This document shows, one piece after another, positions 7,186 through 14,305 of a stretch of DNA of 14,305 nt. The notes under the pieces are model-generated. The model saw only the letters and a list, made by a program, of their open reading frames with translations, was not told where the DNA came from and did not search any database. This stretch comes from JBGPTK01 sp041497605. GTDB taxonomy: Bacteria > Acidobacteriota > Terriglobia > Acidiferrales > UBA7541. Location of the stretch: assembly GCA_041497605.1 (NCBI GenBank), contig JBGQGW010000078.1, positions 1-14,305 of the forward strand, in the 5' to 3' direction. The position numbers were made by a program, and so were the translations under genes. Position 1 is the first letter of the stretch, and every line of letters begins with the position of its first letter.

Positions 7186-7196
7186 GGCTCGGTTGA
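7186..7196 (+). repeat. Direct repeat, right copy, bordering the restriction-modification cassette
   Basis: Second exact copy of GGCTCGGTTGA, 19 bases after the endonuclease stop. Its last four bases are the TTGA of the tig -35 box. Joining the left and right copies would put the tig promoter directly behind the hypothetical gene, a plausible layout before insertion. Confidence 0.5.
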
Positions 7197-7221
7197 CGGC
7201 GCAATGTACTTCCCTTATACT
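7193..7221 (+). promoter_or_regulatory. Strong sigma70-type promoter of the tig-clp-lon cluster
   Basis: TTGACG (7193-7198) and TATACT (7216-7221), each five of six to the consensus, are separated by exactly 17 bases. RNA would start near 7228, giving a leader of about 170 bases to the tig ATG. That leader (7222-7397) has no gene; it holds small stems, GCCGG (7234-7238) with CCGGC (7249-7253) and CGAG (7326-7329) with CTCG (7336-7339), and TTCTCGAA twice (7334-7341 and 7358-7365). Confidence 0.65.
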
Positions 7222-7397
7222 TGGATTTCTTTTGCCGGATGTTGCTGGCCGGCCTCCCCTGCCCTCCCACTCGAGTGAAATCCGAAGAGGCGAAAGGCAG
7301 ATTTTGGGGTTTGCTCCTACCAGCGCGAGCATTTTCTCGAACCTAAACGCGATTCGATTCTCGAAACCAAATTTGCGGGATTTTGAAAGCAGAAAAC

Positions 7398-8693
7398 ATG
7401 ACTGAAGCTACTTGCCGCCGGGAAATCGAACTCGAAATTCCGGCCGAAAATGTGCAGAAAGCGGTGGAGAAAGTGGCGCGCGATTTCGCGAAAGTGGCGA
7501 AGGTGCCGGGATTTCGTCCCGGCAAAGCGCCGGTGACGCTGATCCGGCGGCGGTTCGCCGGCGACATCCAGGGCGAAGTGATGCAATCGCTGGTCCCGGA
7601 TTTCCTGGAAAAGGCGCTGACGGAACAGAAGCTCTTGCCCATCACGCAGCCGCACGTGGATCAAGTGAATTTTAATGAAGCCGGCCCGATCAAATTCCGG
7701 GCGACCTTCGAAGTCCTCCCCGAATTCGAGCTGGGCGATTACAAGAATCTCGAAATCGAAATTGAAGAAATCGAAGTGGGCGACGGCCAAGTGGATAAGA
7801 CGCTCGAGGAAATGCGCGAGCGCGCCGCCACGTTTGTTCCCGTCGAAGGCCGCAACATCCAGAGCGGAGACTATGCCGAGCTGAAATTGACCGGCACTCC
7901 CGCCGGTGGCGGCGAGCCGGTCCAGGCGGACGATATCCTTTGCCATGTGGGCGCGGAAGAAACTCTCCCCAGCTTCACCGAAAATCTTCTGGGCGCCGCG
8001 GTGGGCGAAACCAAGCGCTTCGAGGCCAAGTATCCGGACGATTATCCGGACGAGAAGCTCAAGGGAAAAACGTACAACTATGCCGTCGAGGTTCGCGCCA
8101 TCAAGGAAAAGCGCCTTCCCGAATTGAATGACGAATTCGCCAAGGATATGAGCAGCGCGACCAAGGACTCCATAACCACTCTGGCCGAGCTGCGCACCAA
8201 GATCCGTGAAAGCCTGGACGCCGCCCGCGAGGAGCGCCAGGCCTCCGAGGCTCGCGAGAAAATCCTGGATACGCTGGTGAAGCGCCATGATTTCCCGGTT
8301 CCCGAAGCACTGGTGGAACATCAAATGGACGTGCGGCTCGAACGGGTGGTGCGTTCGCTTTCCGCGCAAGGCGTGGATCCCCGCGCCGTCAATGTGGACT
8401 GGGCCTCCATGCGCCTCCGCCAGCGCGACCGCGCGGTGGATGATGTGAAGGCGGAAATCCTGCTGGATCGCCTGGCCACCGCCGAAAACATCGAGGTCAG
8501 CGAAGAAGAGCTCGACAAAGAGATCGCCCAGATCGCCGGGCGTAGTGGCGAATCAGCGGAAGCGATGCGGGCGCGCTTGACAAAGCAAGGGGCGCTCGAT
8601 AGGATGAAATCGAAGCTGCGAAGTGATAAAGTTTTGGATTGGCTCCACCACTCGGCCCGGATTCAGACGACAGCTAAACGGGAAAAACAATAG
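7398..8693 (+). CDS. tig: Trigger factor, ribosome-bound chaperone and prolyl isomerase
   Basis: A 431-residue trigger factor, normal length for the family. It binds near the ribosomal exit tunnel (L23) and shields nascent chains. The ribosome-binding domain (about 1-110) carries the signature GFRPGKAP (38-45). The FKBP-like isomerase domain follows (about 156-240, opening 'SGDYAELKL' and holding 'LPSFTENLLGAAVGETKRF'), then the helical C-terminal arms (about 241-431). ATG 7398 is taken as the start because MTEATCRREIELEIP lines up with usual trigger-factor N-termini; a TTG at 7383 would add five residues. The ribosome site is weak (GAAAG, 7385-7389). It is the first gene of the cluster and is followed by clpP after 40 bases, the order common in many bacteria. 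It is GC-rich, unlike the cassette just upstream. Confidence 0.96.
   Translation: MTEATCRREIELEIPAENVQKAVEKVARDFAKVAKVPGFRPGKAPVTLIRRRFAGDIQGEVMQSLVPDFLEKALTEQKLLPITQPHVDQVNFNEAGPIKFRATFEVLPEFELGDYKNLEIEIEEIEVGDGQVDKTLEEMRERAATFVPVEGRNIQSGDYAELKLTGTPAGGGEPVQADDILCHVGAEETLPSFTENLLGAAVGETKRFEAKYPDDYPDEKLKGKTYNYAVEVRAIKEKRLPELNDEFAKDMSSATKDSITTLAELRTKIRESLDAAREERQASEAREKILDTLVKRHDFPVPEALVEHQMDVRLERVVRSLSAQGVDPRAVNVDWASMRLRQRDRAVDDVKAEILLDRLATAENIEVSEEELDKEIAQIAGRSGESAEAMRARLTKQGALDRMKSKLRSDKVLDWLHHSARIQTTAKREKQ
8577..8605 (+). promoter_or_regulatory. Candidate internal promoter for clpP inside the end of tig
   Basis: A perfect TTGACA (8577-8582) is followed after 17 bases by TAGGAT (8600-8605, four of six). 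The predicted start near 8612 lies about 120 bases before the clpP ATG. It would allow clpP, clpX and lon to be made independently of tig. Confidence 0.4.
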
Positions 8694-8733
8694 TCTCGGG
8701 TTTGTGCGCCCCAGAACGTCGAGGTAATTCCAG

Positions 8734-9354
8734 ATGAGAAATTCGGAACACGAAAGTCCGCGCGCCACAACGCTCATCCCCATGGTGGTGGAACAAACCA
8801 ACCGGGGCGAGCGGGCGTACGACATCTATTCGCGGCTGCTGAAAGACAACATTATTTTTATCGGGACGCCGATCGACGACCATGTCGCGAACCTGGTTAC
8901 TGCTCAGCTCCTCTTCCTGGCCGCGGAAGATCCGGAAAAGGACATCTCCATCTACATCAATTCGCCGGGCGGCTCGATCACGGCGGGAATGGCAATTTAC
9001 GACACCATGCAATTTGTGAAGCCCGACGTGGTCACCTACTGCATCGGCCAGGCGGCCTCCATCGCGGCCGTTCTGATGACGTCCGGCACGGTCAAGAAGC
9101 GATTTGCGCTTCCCAACGCGCGGATCCTGATCCATCAGCCTTGGATGTCCGGACTATCAGGCCAGGCCACCGACATTGATATTCATGCCAGGGAAATCCT
9201 CCGGATGCGCTCGGTGCTGAATGGCATGCTGGCCCTGCACAGTGGCCAGCCAATCGAAAAGATCGAAAAGGACGTCGAGCGGGACTTCATCATGTCCGCC
9301 CAGCAAGCGAAAGAATACGGACTCATCGACGAGATCATCACCAAGCACCGCTAA
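8734..9354 (+). CDS. clpP: ATP-dependent Clp protease proteolytic subunit
   Basis: A 206-residue ClpP, the barrel-shaped serine protease that works with ClpX. The catalytic triad is complete: S109 in CIGQAAS, H134 in ILIHQPW and D184 in VERDFIMSA. Also seen are the oxyanion-side INSPGGSITAGMAIYDTM (75-92) and the handle helix region GQATDIDIHAREIL (143-156). The N-terminal 12 residues or so before 'TLIPMVVEQTNRGERAYDIYSRLL' correspond to the propeptide that ClpP removes itself. GAGGT (8721-8725) stands eight bases before the ATG. It lies 40 bases after tig and 120 bases before clpX. The serine neighbourhood reads S-I-A-A where E. coli has S-M-G-A; this is a mild variant that leaves the triad intact. 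Confidence 0.97.
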   Translation: MRNSEHESPRATTLIPMVVEQTNRGERAYDIYSRLLKDNIIFIGTPIDDHVANLVTAQLLFLAAEDPEKDISIYINSPGGSITAGMAIYDTMQFVKPDVVTYCIGQAASIAAVLMTSGTVKKRFALPNARILIHQPWMSGLSGQATDIDIHAREILRMRSVLNGMLALHSGQPIEKIEKDVERDFIMSAQQAKEYGLIDEIITKHR

Positions 9355-9385
9355 GCTTCGTTCCAAAGGGTTAGTAACGAAACAG

Positions 9386-9478
9386 ATGTCCATCAATCCG
9401 ACCTCCGGCACTCGTCATACAATGAGCGTCTCCCCCTGTGTCACCCGGGGATCCGAGCGGAGGCGGCCAATCCATTGA
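9386..9478 (+). CDS. Possible 30-codon upstream ORF ending on the clpX start
   Basis: An ATG frame of 30 codons (MSINPTSGTRHTMS..., ending RRRPIH) fills most of the clpP-clpX gap, and its TGA (9476-9478) overlaps the clpX TTG in the four bases TTGA. The peptide resembles nothing I know, and its own ribosome site is poor. It could be a translational coupling device or chance. The gap also holds an inverted repeat TTCGTT (9357-9362) with AACGAA (9376-9381) and an isolated -10-like TACAAT (9418-9423) without a -35. Confidence 0.2.
   Translation: MSINPTSGTRHTMSVSPCVTRGSERRRPIH
9459..9463 (+). promoter_or_regulatory. Ribosome binding site for the TTG start of clpX
   Basis: GGAGG lies 11 bases before TTG 9475. 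No in-frame ATG was found between clpP and the zinc motif of ClpX, so this site supports the TTG start. Confidence 0.55.
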
Positions 9479-10725
9479 AGCGGTTTACACCAGACGAGCC
9501 ATTGCGCTGTTCTTTTTGCCATAAGACGCAAGAGCAAGTTGAGAAGCTGATCAGCTCACCTTCGGAGTATCCGCGGTCGTACATCTGCAACGAGTGCGTC
9601 AGCGTCTGCCAGCAAATTCTGGAAGATGAGAAGCGCGAACAAGCCAGCCCGGCCAATCGCCGGCTGCCGCGCCCGCCGGAAATCAAGGCGTTTCTCGATA
9701 GTTATGTGATCGGCCAGGACAAGACCAAGAAGAAGCTGGCGGTCGCGGTCTACAATCACTACAAGCGCATCTTCCTGAACCGCCAGCCCGGCGATGTGGA
9801 ACTGACCAAGTCGAACATTCTGCTGATCGGGCCCACGGGAACGGGCAAGACGCTGCTGGCTCAGACTCTCTCGCGCATGCTGGAAGTGCCTTTCGCGATT
9901 GTCGACGCCACCACGCTTACCGAAGCGGGCTACGTTGGCGAGGACGTTGAAAATATTATCTTGAAACTGCTGCAGGCCGCCGACGGCGACGTGCAGCGCG
10001 CCCAGCAAGGCATTATCTATATCGACGAGATTGACAAGATTTCGAAGAAGGACGAGAACCCCTCGATCACTCGCGACGTTTCCGGTGAAGGCGTGCAGCA
10101 GGCACTGCTGAAAATCCTGGAAGGCACCATCGCCAATGTGCCTCCGCAGGGCGGCCGCAAGCATCCGCACCAGGAATTCACGCCCGTGGATACCACGAAC
10201 ATCCTGTTCATTTGCGGCGGGGCGTTTGTTGGACTCGAAAAAATCGTCGAGCGGCGCGTCGGCCAGAAGGCCATGGGCTTCCATGCCGACGCTCAAGTGA
10301 CCACCGCTTCCCGGCGCAATATCGAAGCCCTCGAGCAGGCGCAGCCCACCGATCTGATTCGCTACGGCCTGATCCCTGAATTTGTCGGCCGCTTGCCGGT
10401 GGTCGGCGTGCTGAGCGATCTGGACAAGTCGGCGCTGGTCCGCATCCTCACCGAACCGAAGAATGCTTTGATCCGCCAGTACCAGCGGCTCTTCGAATTC
10501 GAGAACGTCCGCCTGCGATTCACCGACGACGCGCTGGAAACCGTGGCCGAACTGGCGCTGCAGCGGAAAGTGGGCGCGCGCGGGCTGCGGATGATTCTGG
10601 AAGACTTGATGCTCGAACTGATGTATCACCTGCCGGCCCAGCGCAAGACCCGTGACTTCGTGGTAACCGCGGAAATGGTCAAGAGCCGCGAAATCAACTG
10701 GAATTTGCTGGAAAAAGCAGGCTAA
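9475..10725 (+). CDS. clpX: ClpX, AAA+ unfoldase subunit of the ClpXP protease
   Basis: A 416-residue ClpX (E. coli 424). It recognises tagged proteins, unfolds them with ATP and threads them into ClpP. The N-terminal zinc domain has CSFC (12-15) and CNEC (38-41). The AAA+ part has Walker A GPTGTGKT (119-126), pore loop GYVG (152-155), Walker B IIYIDEID (180-187), the RKH loop in GGRKHP, a sensor-2 GARGLR near the end, and MGF in the ClpP-docking loop where E. coli has IGF. The start is TTG 9475, giving MKRFTPDEPLRCSFC, a normal ClpX beginning with GGAGG upstream. A small upstream frame ends on this TTG. lon begins 12 bases after the stop, so the two are co-transcribed and probably co-translated. 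Confidence 0.97.
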   Translation: MKRFTPDEPLRCSFCHKTQEQVEKLISSPSEYPRSYICNECVSVCQQILEDEKREQASPANRRLPRPPEIKAFLDSYVIGQDKTKKKLAVAVYNHYKRIFLNRQPGDVELTKSNILLIGPTGTGKTLLAQTLSRMLEVPFAIVDATTLTEAGYVGEDVENIILKLLQAADGDVQRAQQGIIYIDEIDKISKKDENPSITRDVSGEGVQQALLKILEGTIANVPPQGGRKHPHQEFTPVDTTNILFICGGAFVGLEKIVERRVGQKAMGFHADAQVTTASRRNIEALEQAQPTDLIRYGLIPEFVGRLPVVGVLSDLDKSALVRILTEPKNALIRQYQRLFEFENVRLRFTDDALETVAELALQRKVGARGLRMILEDLMLELMYHLPAQRKTRDFVVTAEMVKSREINWNLLEKAG

Positions 10726-10737
10726 CCCAAGGGGCTC

Positions 10738-13146
10738 ATGTTCAATCGGGAAAAATTAGAATTGAAGCGCGTGCCGATGATGCCGGTGCGCGACATGGTG
10801 ATCTTCCCCCAGATGATGACGCCGTTCATCGTCGGCCGGGAAGCTTCCGTGCGCGCCCTGGAAGAGGCGCTGGCGGGCGAGAAGAAGATTTTCCTGGCCA
10901 CGCAGCACGACGCTTCCATTGATGATCCAAAACCGGAGGAGATTTATCAGGTCGGGACGCTCGCCAATATCGTGCAGAGCGTGAAGCTGCCTGATGGCAA
11001 CATCAAAGTGCTCGTCGAAGGCGCCGAGCGCGCGAAAATCGTCCAGGTCGCCAGCGAAGAAGGGTTCTTCCGCGCCACCATCCGCCTGGTGCCCGTCAAG
11101 TCCGAGCCTTCGCCGCAGATCGAGCAAGCCTCGACGCGCGTCACCGGACTTTTTGAACAATACGTCAAGCTCTCCCAGAGCCTGAACTACGACACGATGA
11201 TTGCCGCGGTTCGCGTGGATGATCCGGGGAAGCTTTCCGACGCCATCTCCGCGAATTTGCAGATCCCGGTGGAAGAAAAACAGGAATTGCTCGAACTTTT
11301 CGATCCGCTGGAGCGGCTGAATCGCATCGCCGATATCCTGGAAGTTGAAATCGAAAAGCTCAACGTCGACCGCAATATCAATACCCGCGTCAAGCGCCAG
11401 ATGGAGCGCGCCCAGAAAGAGTATTACCTCAACGAAAAGTTGAAAGCGATTCAGAAAGAACTGGGCCGCGGCGAAGCCAGCGAAATCGATCAGCTCAAGA
11501 AGAAAATCGAAACCAGCGGCATGGCCAAGGAAGTCCAGGAAAAGGCCGTGCAGGAATTAAAGCGGCTGGAGATGATGCCGCCGATGTCCGCGGAATCCAC
11601 CGTCTCGCGGAACTATCTGGATTGGCTGCTTTCCGTGCCGTGGAAAAAGCGCTCGAAAGAGATTCGCGACATCAAGCGCGCTGAAGTAATCCTTTCGGAA
11701 GACCATTACGGCCTCGAAAAAATCAAGGACCGCATTCTCGAATATCTTGCCGTTCGCCAGTTGGTCAAAAACCCCAAGGGCTCGATTCTCTGCTTCCTCG
11801 GGCCTCCCGGCGTCGGCAAAACGTCGCTGGCCATGTCCATCGGGCGCGCCACCGGCCGCAAATTCGTTCGCGTCTCGCTCGGCGGCGTTCGCGATGAAGC
11901 CGAAATTCGCGGCCACCGCCGCACGTACATAGGAGCCCTGCCCGGCCAGATCATCCAGATGATGCGCAAGGCCGGCACGATTAACCCGGTGTTCGTGCTC
12001 GACGAAGTGGACAAGATGTCCATGGATTTCCGCGGCGATCCGTCGGCGGCGCTGATGGAAGTGCTCGATCCGGAATTAAATCACTCTTTCACGGATCACT
12101 ATCTCGACGTCGAATACGATCTTTCGAAGGTAATGTTCATCTGCACCGCCAACGTGCTGCACACGATTCCGCAGCCTTTGCAGGACCGTATGGAGGTTCT
12201 GCGCCTGCCCGGCTACACCGAGCAGGAGAAGATGCAGATTGCGAAACGCTTCCTGATTCCCAAGCAGCGCACGGCCACGGGCCTCTCGAATGAGAACTTG
12301 GCATTCGCGGACGGTGCGATTTCGCACATCATCCGCCATTACACTCATGAAGCCGGCGTGCGAAACCTCGAACGGGAATTCGCGAATGTGTGCCGCAAGG
12401 TTGCACGCAAGGTCGTCTCCGAATCCGCGCCGGTTAACGTCGAGGTCACTCCCGCGAATATTTCCGATTATCTCGGCATCCTGAAGTATCGCGATCTGTG
12501 GGAAGAGAAGAAGAATGAAGTCGGCTTGGCCATTGGCTTGGCATGGACCGAAGTCGGCGGGCAAGTTCTGAGCACCGAAGCCACGCTGATGCAGGGCAAG
12601 GGAAGGCTCACGCTGACCGGCAAACTGGGCGACGTGATGCAGGAATCCGCACAGGCCGCCATGAGCTACATTCGTTCGCGAGGCTACTTGTTTGGCCTGG
12701 CGAAAGATTTTTACCGCCACATCGACATTCACATGCATGTGCCCGAAGGCGCCATTCCGAAAGACGGCCCTTCGGCCGGCATCACGATTTGCACGTCGAT
12801 CGTCAGCGCGCTCACCCGCATCCCGGTCCGCTGCGACGTGGCCATGACCGGTGAAATCACCCTGCGCGGCAAAGTGCTGCCCATCGGCGGCGTGAAGGAA
12901 AAACTGCTGGCCGCGCATCGCCTCGGCCTGCGCACCGTGATTTTGCCCAAGGACAATGAAAAAGATTTAGCCGATATCCCGCTCGAAATTCAAAACGAAA
13001 TGTCCATCAAGTTCGTGGAAATGATGGACGAAGTCCTGCAAGTAGCGCTTGAGCGTCCCCTGCCGGTAACCAGCCTCACGCCGGTTCCGGAAGTCGAGCC
13101 CAAGTTTGACGCTGATGTGCCGCAGGATAATGAATTGACCAACTGA
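10738..13146 (+). CDS. lon: Lon, ATP-dependent serine protease
   Basis: An 802-residue bacterial LonA (E. coli 784) that degrades misfolded and some regulatory proteins in the cytoplasm. Seen in order: the N-terminal substrate-binding domain (about 10-200, 'MMPVRDMVIFPQMMTPFIVG'), a coiled-coil linker (about 200-300, 'QMERAQKEYYLNEKLKAIQK'), the AAA+ module with Walker A GPPGVGKT (355-362) and Walker B VFVLDEVD with D422/E423, and the C-terminal protease domain. The Ser-Lys dyad is S679 in PKDGPSAG and K722 in GGVKEKLLAA, the same numbers as in E. coli. The C-terminal tail after residue 775 is acidic and rich in Pro/Val. AAGGGG (10729-10734) is only three bases from the ATG, a tight but usable ribosome site. 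It follows clpX by 12 bases. Confidence 0.97.
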   Translation: MFNREKLELKRVPMMPVRDMVIFPQMMTPFIVGREASVRALEEALAGEKKIFLATQHDASIDDPKPEEIYQVGTLANIVQSVKLPDGNIKVLVEGAERAKIVQVASEEGFFRATIRLVPVKSEPSPQIEQASTRVTGLFEQYVKLSQSLNYDTMIAAVRVDDPGKLSDAISANLQIPVEEKQELLELFDPLERLNRIADILEVEIEKLNVDRNINTRVKRQMERAQKEYYLNEKLKAIQKELGRGEASEIDQLKKKIETSGMAKEVQEKAVQELKRLEMMPPMSAESTVSRNYLDWLLSVPWKKRSKEIRDIKRAEVILSEDHYGLEKIKDRILEYLAVRQLVKNPKGSILCFLGPPGVGKTSLAMSIGRATGRKFVRVSLGGVRDEAEIRGHRRTYIGALPGQIIQMMRKAGTINPVFVLDEVDKMSMDFRGDPSAALMEVLDPELNHSFTDHYLDVEYDLSKVMFICTANVLHTIPQPLQDRMEVLRLPGYTEQEKMQIAKRFLIPKQRTATGLSNENLAFADGAISHIIRHYTHEAGVRNLEREFANVCRKVARKVVSESAPVNVEVTPANISDYLGILKYRDLWEEKKNEVGLAIGLAWTEVGGQVLSTEATLMQGKGRLTLTGKLGDVMQESAQAAMSYIRSRGYLFGLAKDFYRHIDIHMHVPEGAIPKDGPSAGITICTSIVSALTRIPVRCDVAMTGEITLRGKVLPIGGVKEKLLAAHRLGLRTVILPKDNEKDLADIPLEIQNEMSIKFVEMMDEVLQVALERPLPVTSLTPVPEVEPKFDADVPQDNELTN

Positions 13147-13165
13147 GGACCCTCGGTCATTCCGC

Positions 13166-13196
13166 CAGCCGGGGTACGGTTCACTGCCGTGGGCTG
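13166..13196 (+). repeat. Bulged hairpin between lon and rho
   Basis: Outer arms CAGCC (13166-13170) and GGCTG (13192-13196) and inner arms ACGG (13176-13179) and CCGT (13187-13190) can form one stem with an unequal internal loop. It begins 20 bases after the lon stop and has no T-tract. The rest of the 151-base gap shows no gene and no convincing promoter. Confidence 0.3.
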
Positions 13197-13297
13197 CGCG
13201 GAACGTGCGCCGTTAGTACTCGAACCCATATTGAAGTTGGACGATCCGGCATGTTTTTGGAGATTCCAATTGCCGGGATTGCACTAGGAAAACAACT

Positions 13298-14305
13298 ATG
13301 CCTGAAACGACGGGCTTAAAAGAAGAAGGTAAGAAATCGATGAGCATCAGTCTTGCAGAGTTAAAAGACCGGAATATCACCGATCTGGCGAAGATCGCCA
13401 AGGAACTCAACATCCCCGGCGCCAGCGGCATGCGCAAGCAGGAGTTGATCTTCCAAATTCTCCGCGCGCAAACCGAGAAGAACGGTTTGATTTTCTCCGA
13501 AGGCGTGCTTGAATGCCTGCCCGACGGTTTCGGATTTCTTCGCGCGCCGGAGTACAACTATCTGCCCGGCCCGGACGATATCTATGTCTCTCCGTCGCAA
13601 ATCCGCAAATTCGACTTGCGCACCGGCGACACTGTTTCCGGCCAGGTTCGCCCGCCCAAGGATGGCGAGCGTTACTTTGCGCTGATTAAAGTCGAAGCGG
13701 TCAATTTCGAGGATCCGGAAGTCGCGCGCAATAAAATTTTCTTCGACAACCTGACGCCTCTGTACCCCCAGGAACGCATTCGCCTGGAAACGACCAAGGA
13801 AAATCTCACCGGCCGTGTTCTCGACATGCTTTGCCCAATCGGCAAAGGCCAGCGTGGCTTGATTGTCGCTCCGCCGCGCACTGGCAAGACGATGATGCTG
13901 CAATCGATCGCCAATTCCGTGACCACCAACCAACCGGAAATCGCTCTCATCGTTCTGCTGATTGACGAGCGCCCGGAAGAAGTCACCGACATGCAGCGGA
14001 CCGTGAAGGGCGAAGTGATCAGCTCGACATTCGATGAGCCGCCGCAACGCCACATTCAGGTGGCGGAAATGGTTTTGGAAAAGGCCAAACGCCTGGTCGA
14101 GCACAAGCGCGATGTGGTTATCCTGCTTGACTCGCTCACTCGTCTCGGTCGCGCGTATAACGCCGTCACGCCGCCTTCCGGCAAAGTCCTTTCCGGCGGT
14201 ATCGACGCCAACGCACTGCAGCGGCCCCGGCGTTTCTTCGCCGCCGCTCGCAATATCGAAGAGGGCGGCTCGCTCACCATCATCGCCACGGCGTTGATCG
14301 ATACC
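13298..14305 (+). CDS. rho: Transcription termination factor Rho (3' end beyond the window)
   Basis: The frame from ATG 13298 runs without a stop to the window edge: 336 codons of an expected 415-420 or so. Rho is the hexameric RNA-dependent ATPase that ends transcription. Visible: N-terminal helical domain ('SLAELKDRNITDLAKIAKEL', 18-37), the RNA-binding cold-shock-like domain with GFGFLR (77-82) and YLPGPDDIYVSPSQIRKF (88-105), Walker A APPRTGKT (191-198), LIDERPEEVTDMQRTVKGEV (221-240), Walker B VVILLDS (273-279), the Q-loop region SGKVLSGG (294-301) and EEGGSLTIIATALIDT at the cut. AGGAA (13286-13290) is seven bases before the ATG. A second in-frame ATG (13340, residue 15) also has a purine-rich lead and may be used. 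It is co-oriented with lon, 151 bases downstream. Confidence 0.96.
   Translation, partial: MPETTGLKEEGKKSMSISLAELKDRNITDLAKIAKELNIPGASGMRKQELIFQILRAQTEKNGLIFSEGVLECLPDGFGFLRAPEYNYLPGPDDIYVSPSQIRKFDLRTGDTVSGQVRPPKDGERYFALIKVEAVNFEDPEVARNKIFFDNLTPLYPQERIRLETTKENLTGRVLDMLCPIGKGQRGLIVAPPRTGKTMMLQSIANSVTTNQPEIALIVLLIDERPEEVTDMQRTVKGEVISSTFDEPPQRHIQVAEMVLEKAKRLVEHKRDVVILLDSLTRLGRAYNAVTPPSGKVLSGGIDANALQRPRRFFAAARNIEEGGSLTIIATALIDT

Noticed and set aside
7317..8369. 350-codon minus-strand frame opposite tig
   Set aside because: Antisense shadow of a gene with a clear trigger-factor signature; no recognisable domain or ribosome site.
9418..9423. TACAAT as a promoter for clpX
   Set aside because: Good -10 match but no acceptable -35 at 16 to 18 bases upstream.
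9556..10629. 357-codon minus-strand frame opposite clpX
   Set aside because: Shadow frame; its Leu/Gln/Asp-rich composition follows from the ClpX codons.
13361..14104. 247-codon minus-strand frame near the right edge
   Set aside because: It is opposite rho, which is unmistakable on the plus strand but has no stop inside the window.
1..14305. CRISPR array, tRNA, rRNA or insertion sequence
   Set aside because: No regularly spaced repeats, no cloverleaf or rRNA signature and no transposase found on either strand.

Overview
The window reads as a chromosomal piece of a GC-rich Gram-negative bacterium, most likely an Acidobacteriota member. This placement is inference. It rests on the tig-clpP-clpX-lon order, on a membrane-spanning Ser/Thr kinase fused to a TolB/FlgO-like domain and TPRs (a format very common in that phylum), and on an outer-membrane beta-barrel, which implies two membranes. 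No rRNA, tRNA, CRISPR array, transposase or integrase was seen.

Layout. (1) 1-1506, plus strand: the 3' part of an outer-membrane porin-like gene, followed 11 bases later by a small secreted phosphate-binding-like protein. (2) 1523-3943, minus strand: a large receptor-type Ser/Thr kinase, convergent with the first pair, with its own sigma70-like promoter. (3) 3944-4771: a divergent intergenic region with an imperfect palindrome, a small hypothetical protein, and about 220 bases of non-coding DNA. (4) 4772-7166: a visibly more AT-rich two-gene cassette, an N6-adenine DNA methyltransferase overlapping a probable restriction endonuclease by 14 bases. It is bracketed by an exact 11-base direct repeat (4564-4574 and 7186-7196). 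(5) 7193-14305, plus strand: a strong sigma70-type promoter, then the protein quality-control cluster tig, clpP, clpX, lon, and after 151 bases the first 336 codons of rho, which runs off the window.

How the genes work together. Trigger factor folds nascent chains at the ribosome. ClpX unfolds tagged substrates and feeds them to ClpP. Lon degrades misfolded proteins. All four are tightly spaced and co-oriented, with a further candidate promoter inside the 3' end of tig that could drive clpP onward. The methyltransferase and endonuclease form a self-contained restriction-modification unit that appears to have been inserted just upstream of the tig promoter. The right-hand repeat overlaps the -35 box of that promoter. 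The porin and phosphate-binding-like protein look like one transcription unit, but no ABC permease or ATPase is visible with them.

The most interesting observations are the direct repeats that may mark the restriction cassette's boundary, an endonuclease candidate with a non-canonical active-site motif, an A AAA AAG slippery heptamer placed exactly between the kinase domain and its membrane anchor, and a tiny ORF whose stop overlaps the TTG start of clpX. None amounts to a demonstrated new system. They are testable leads.
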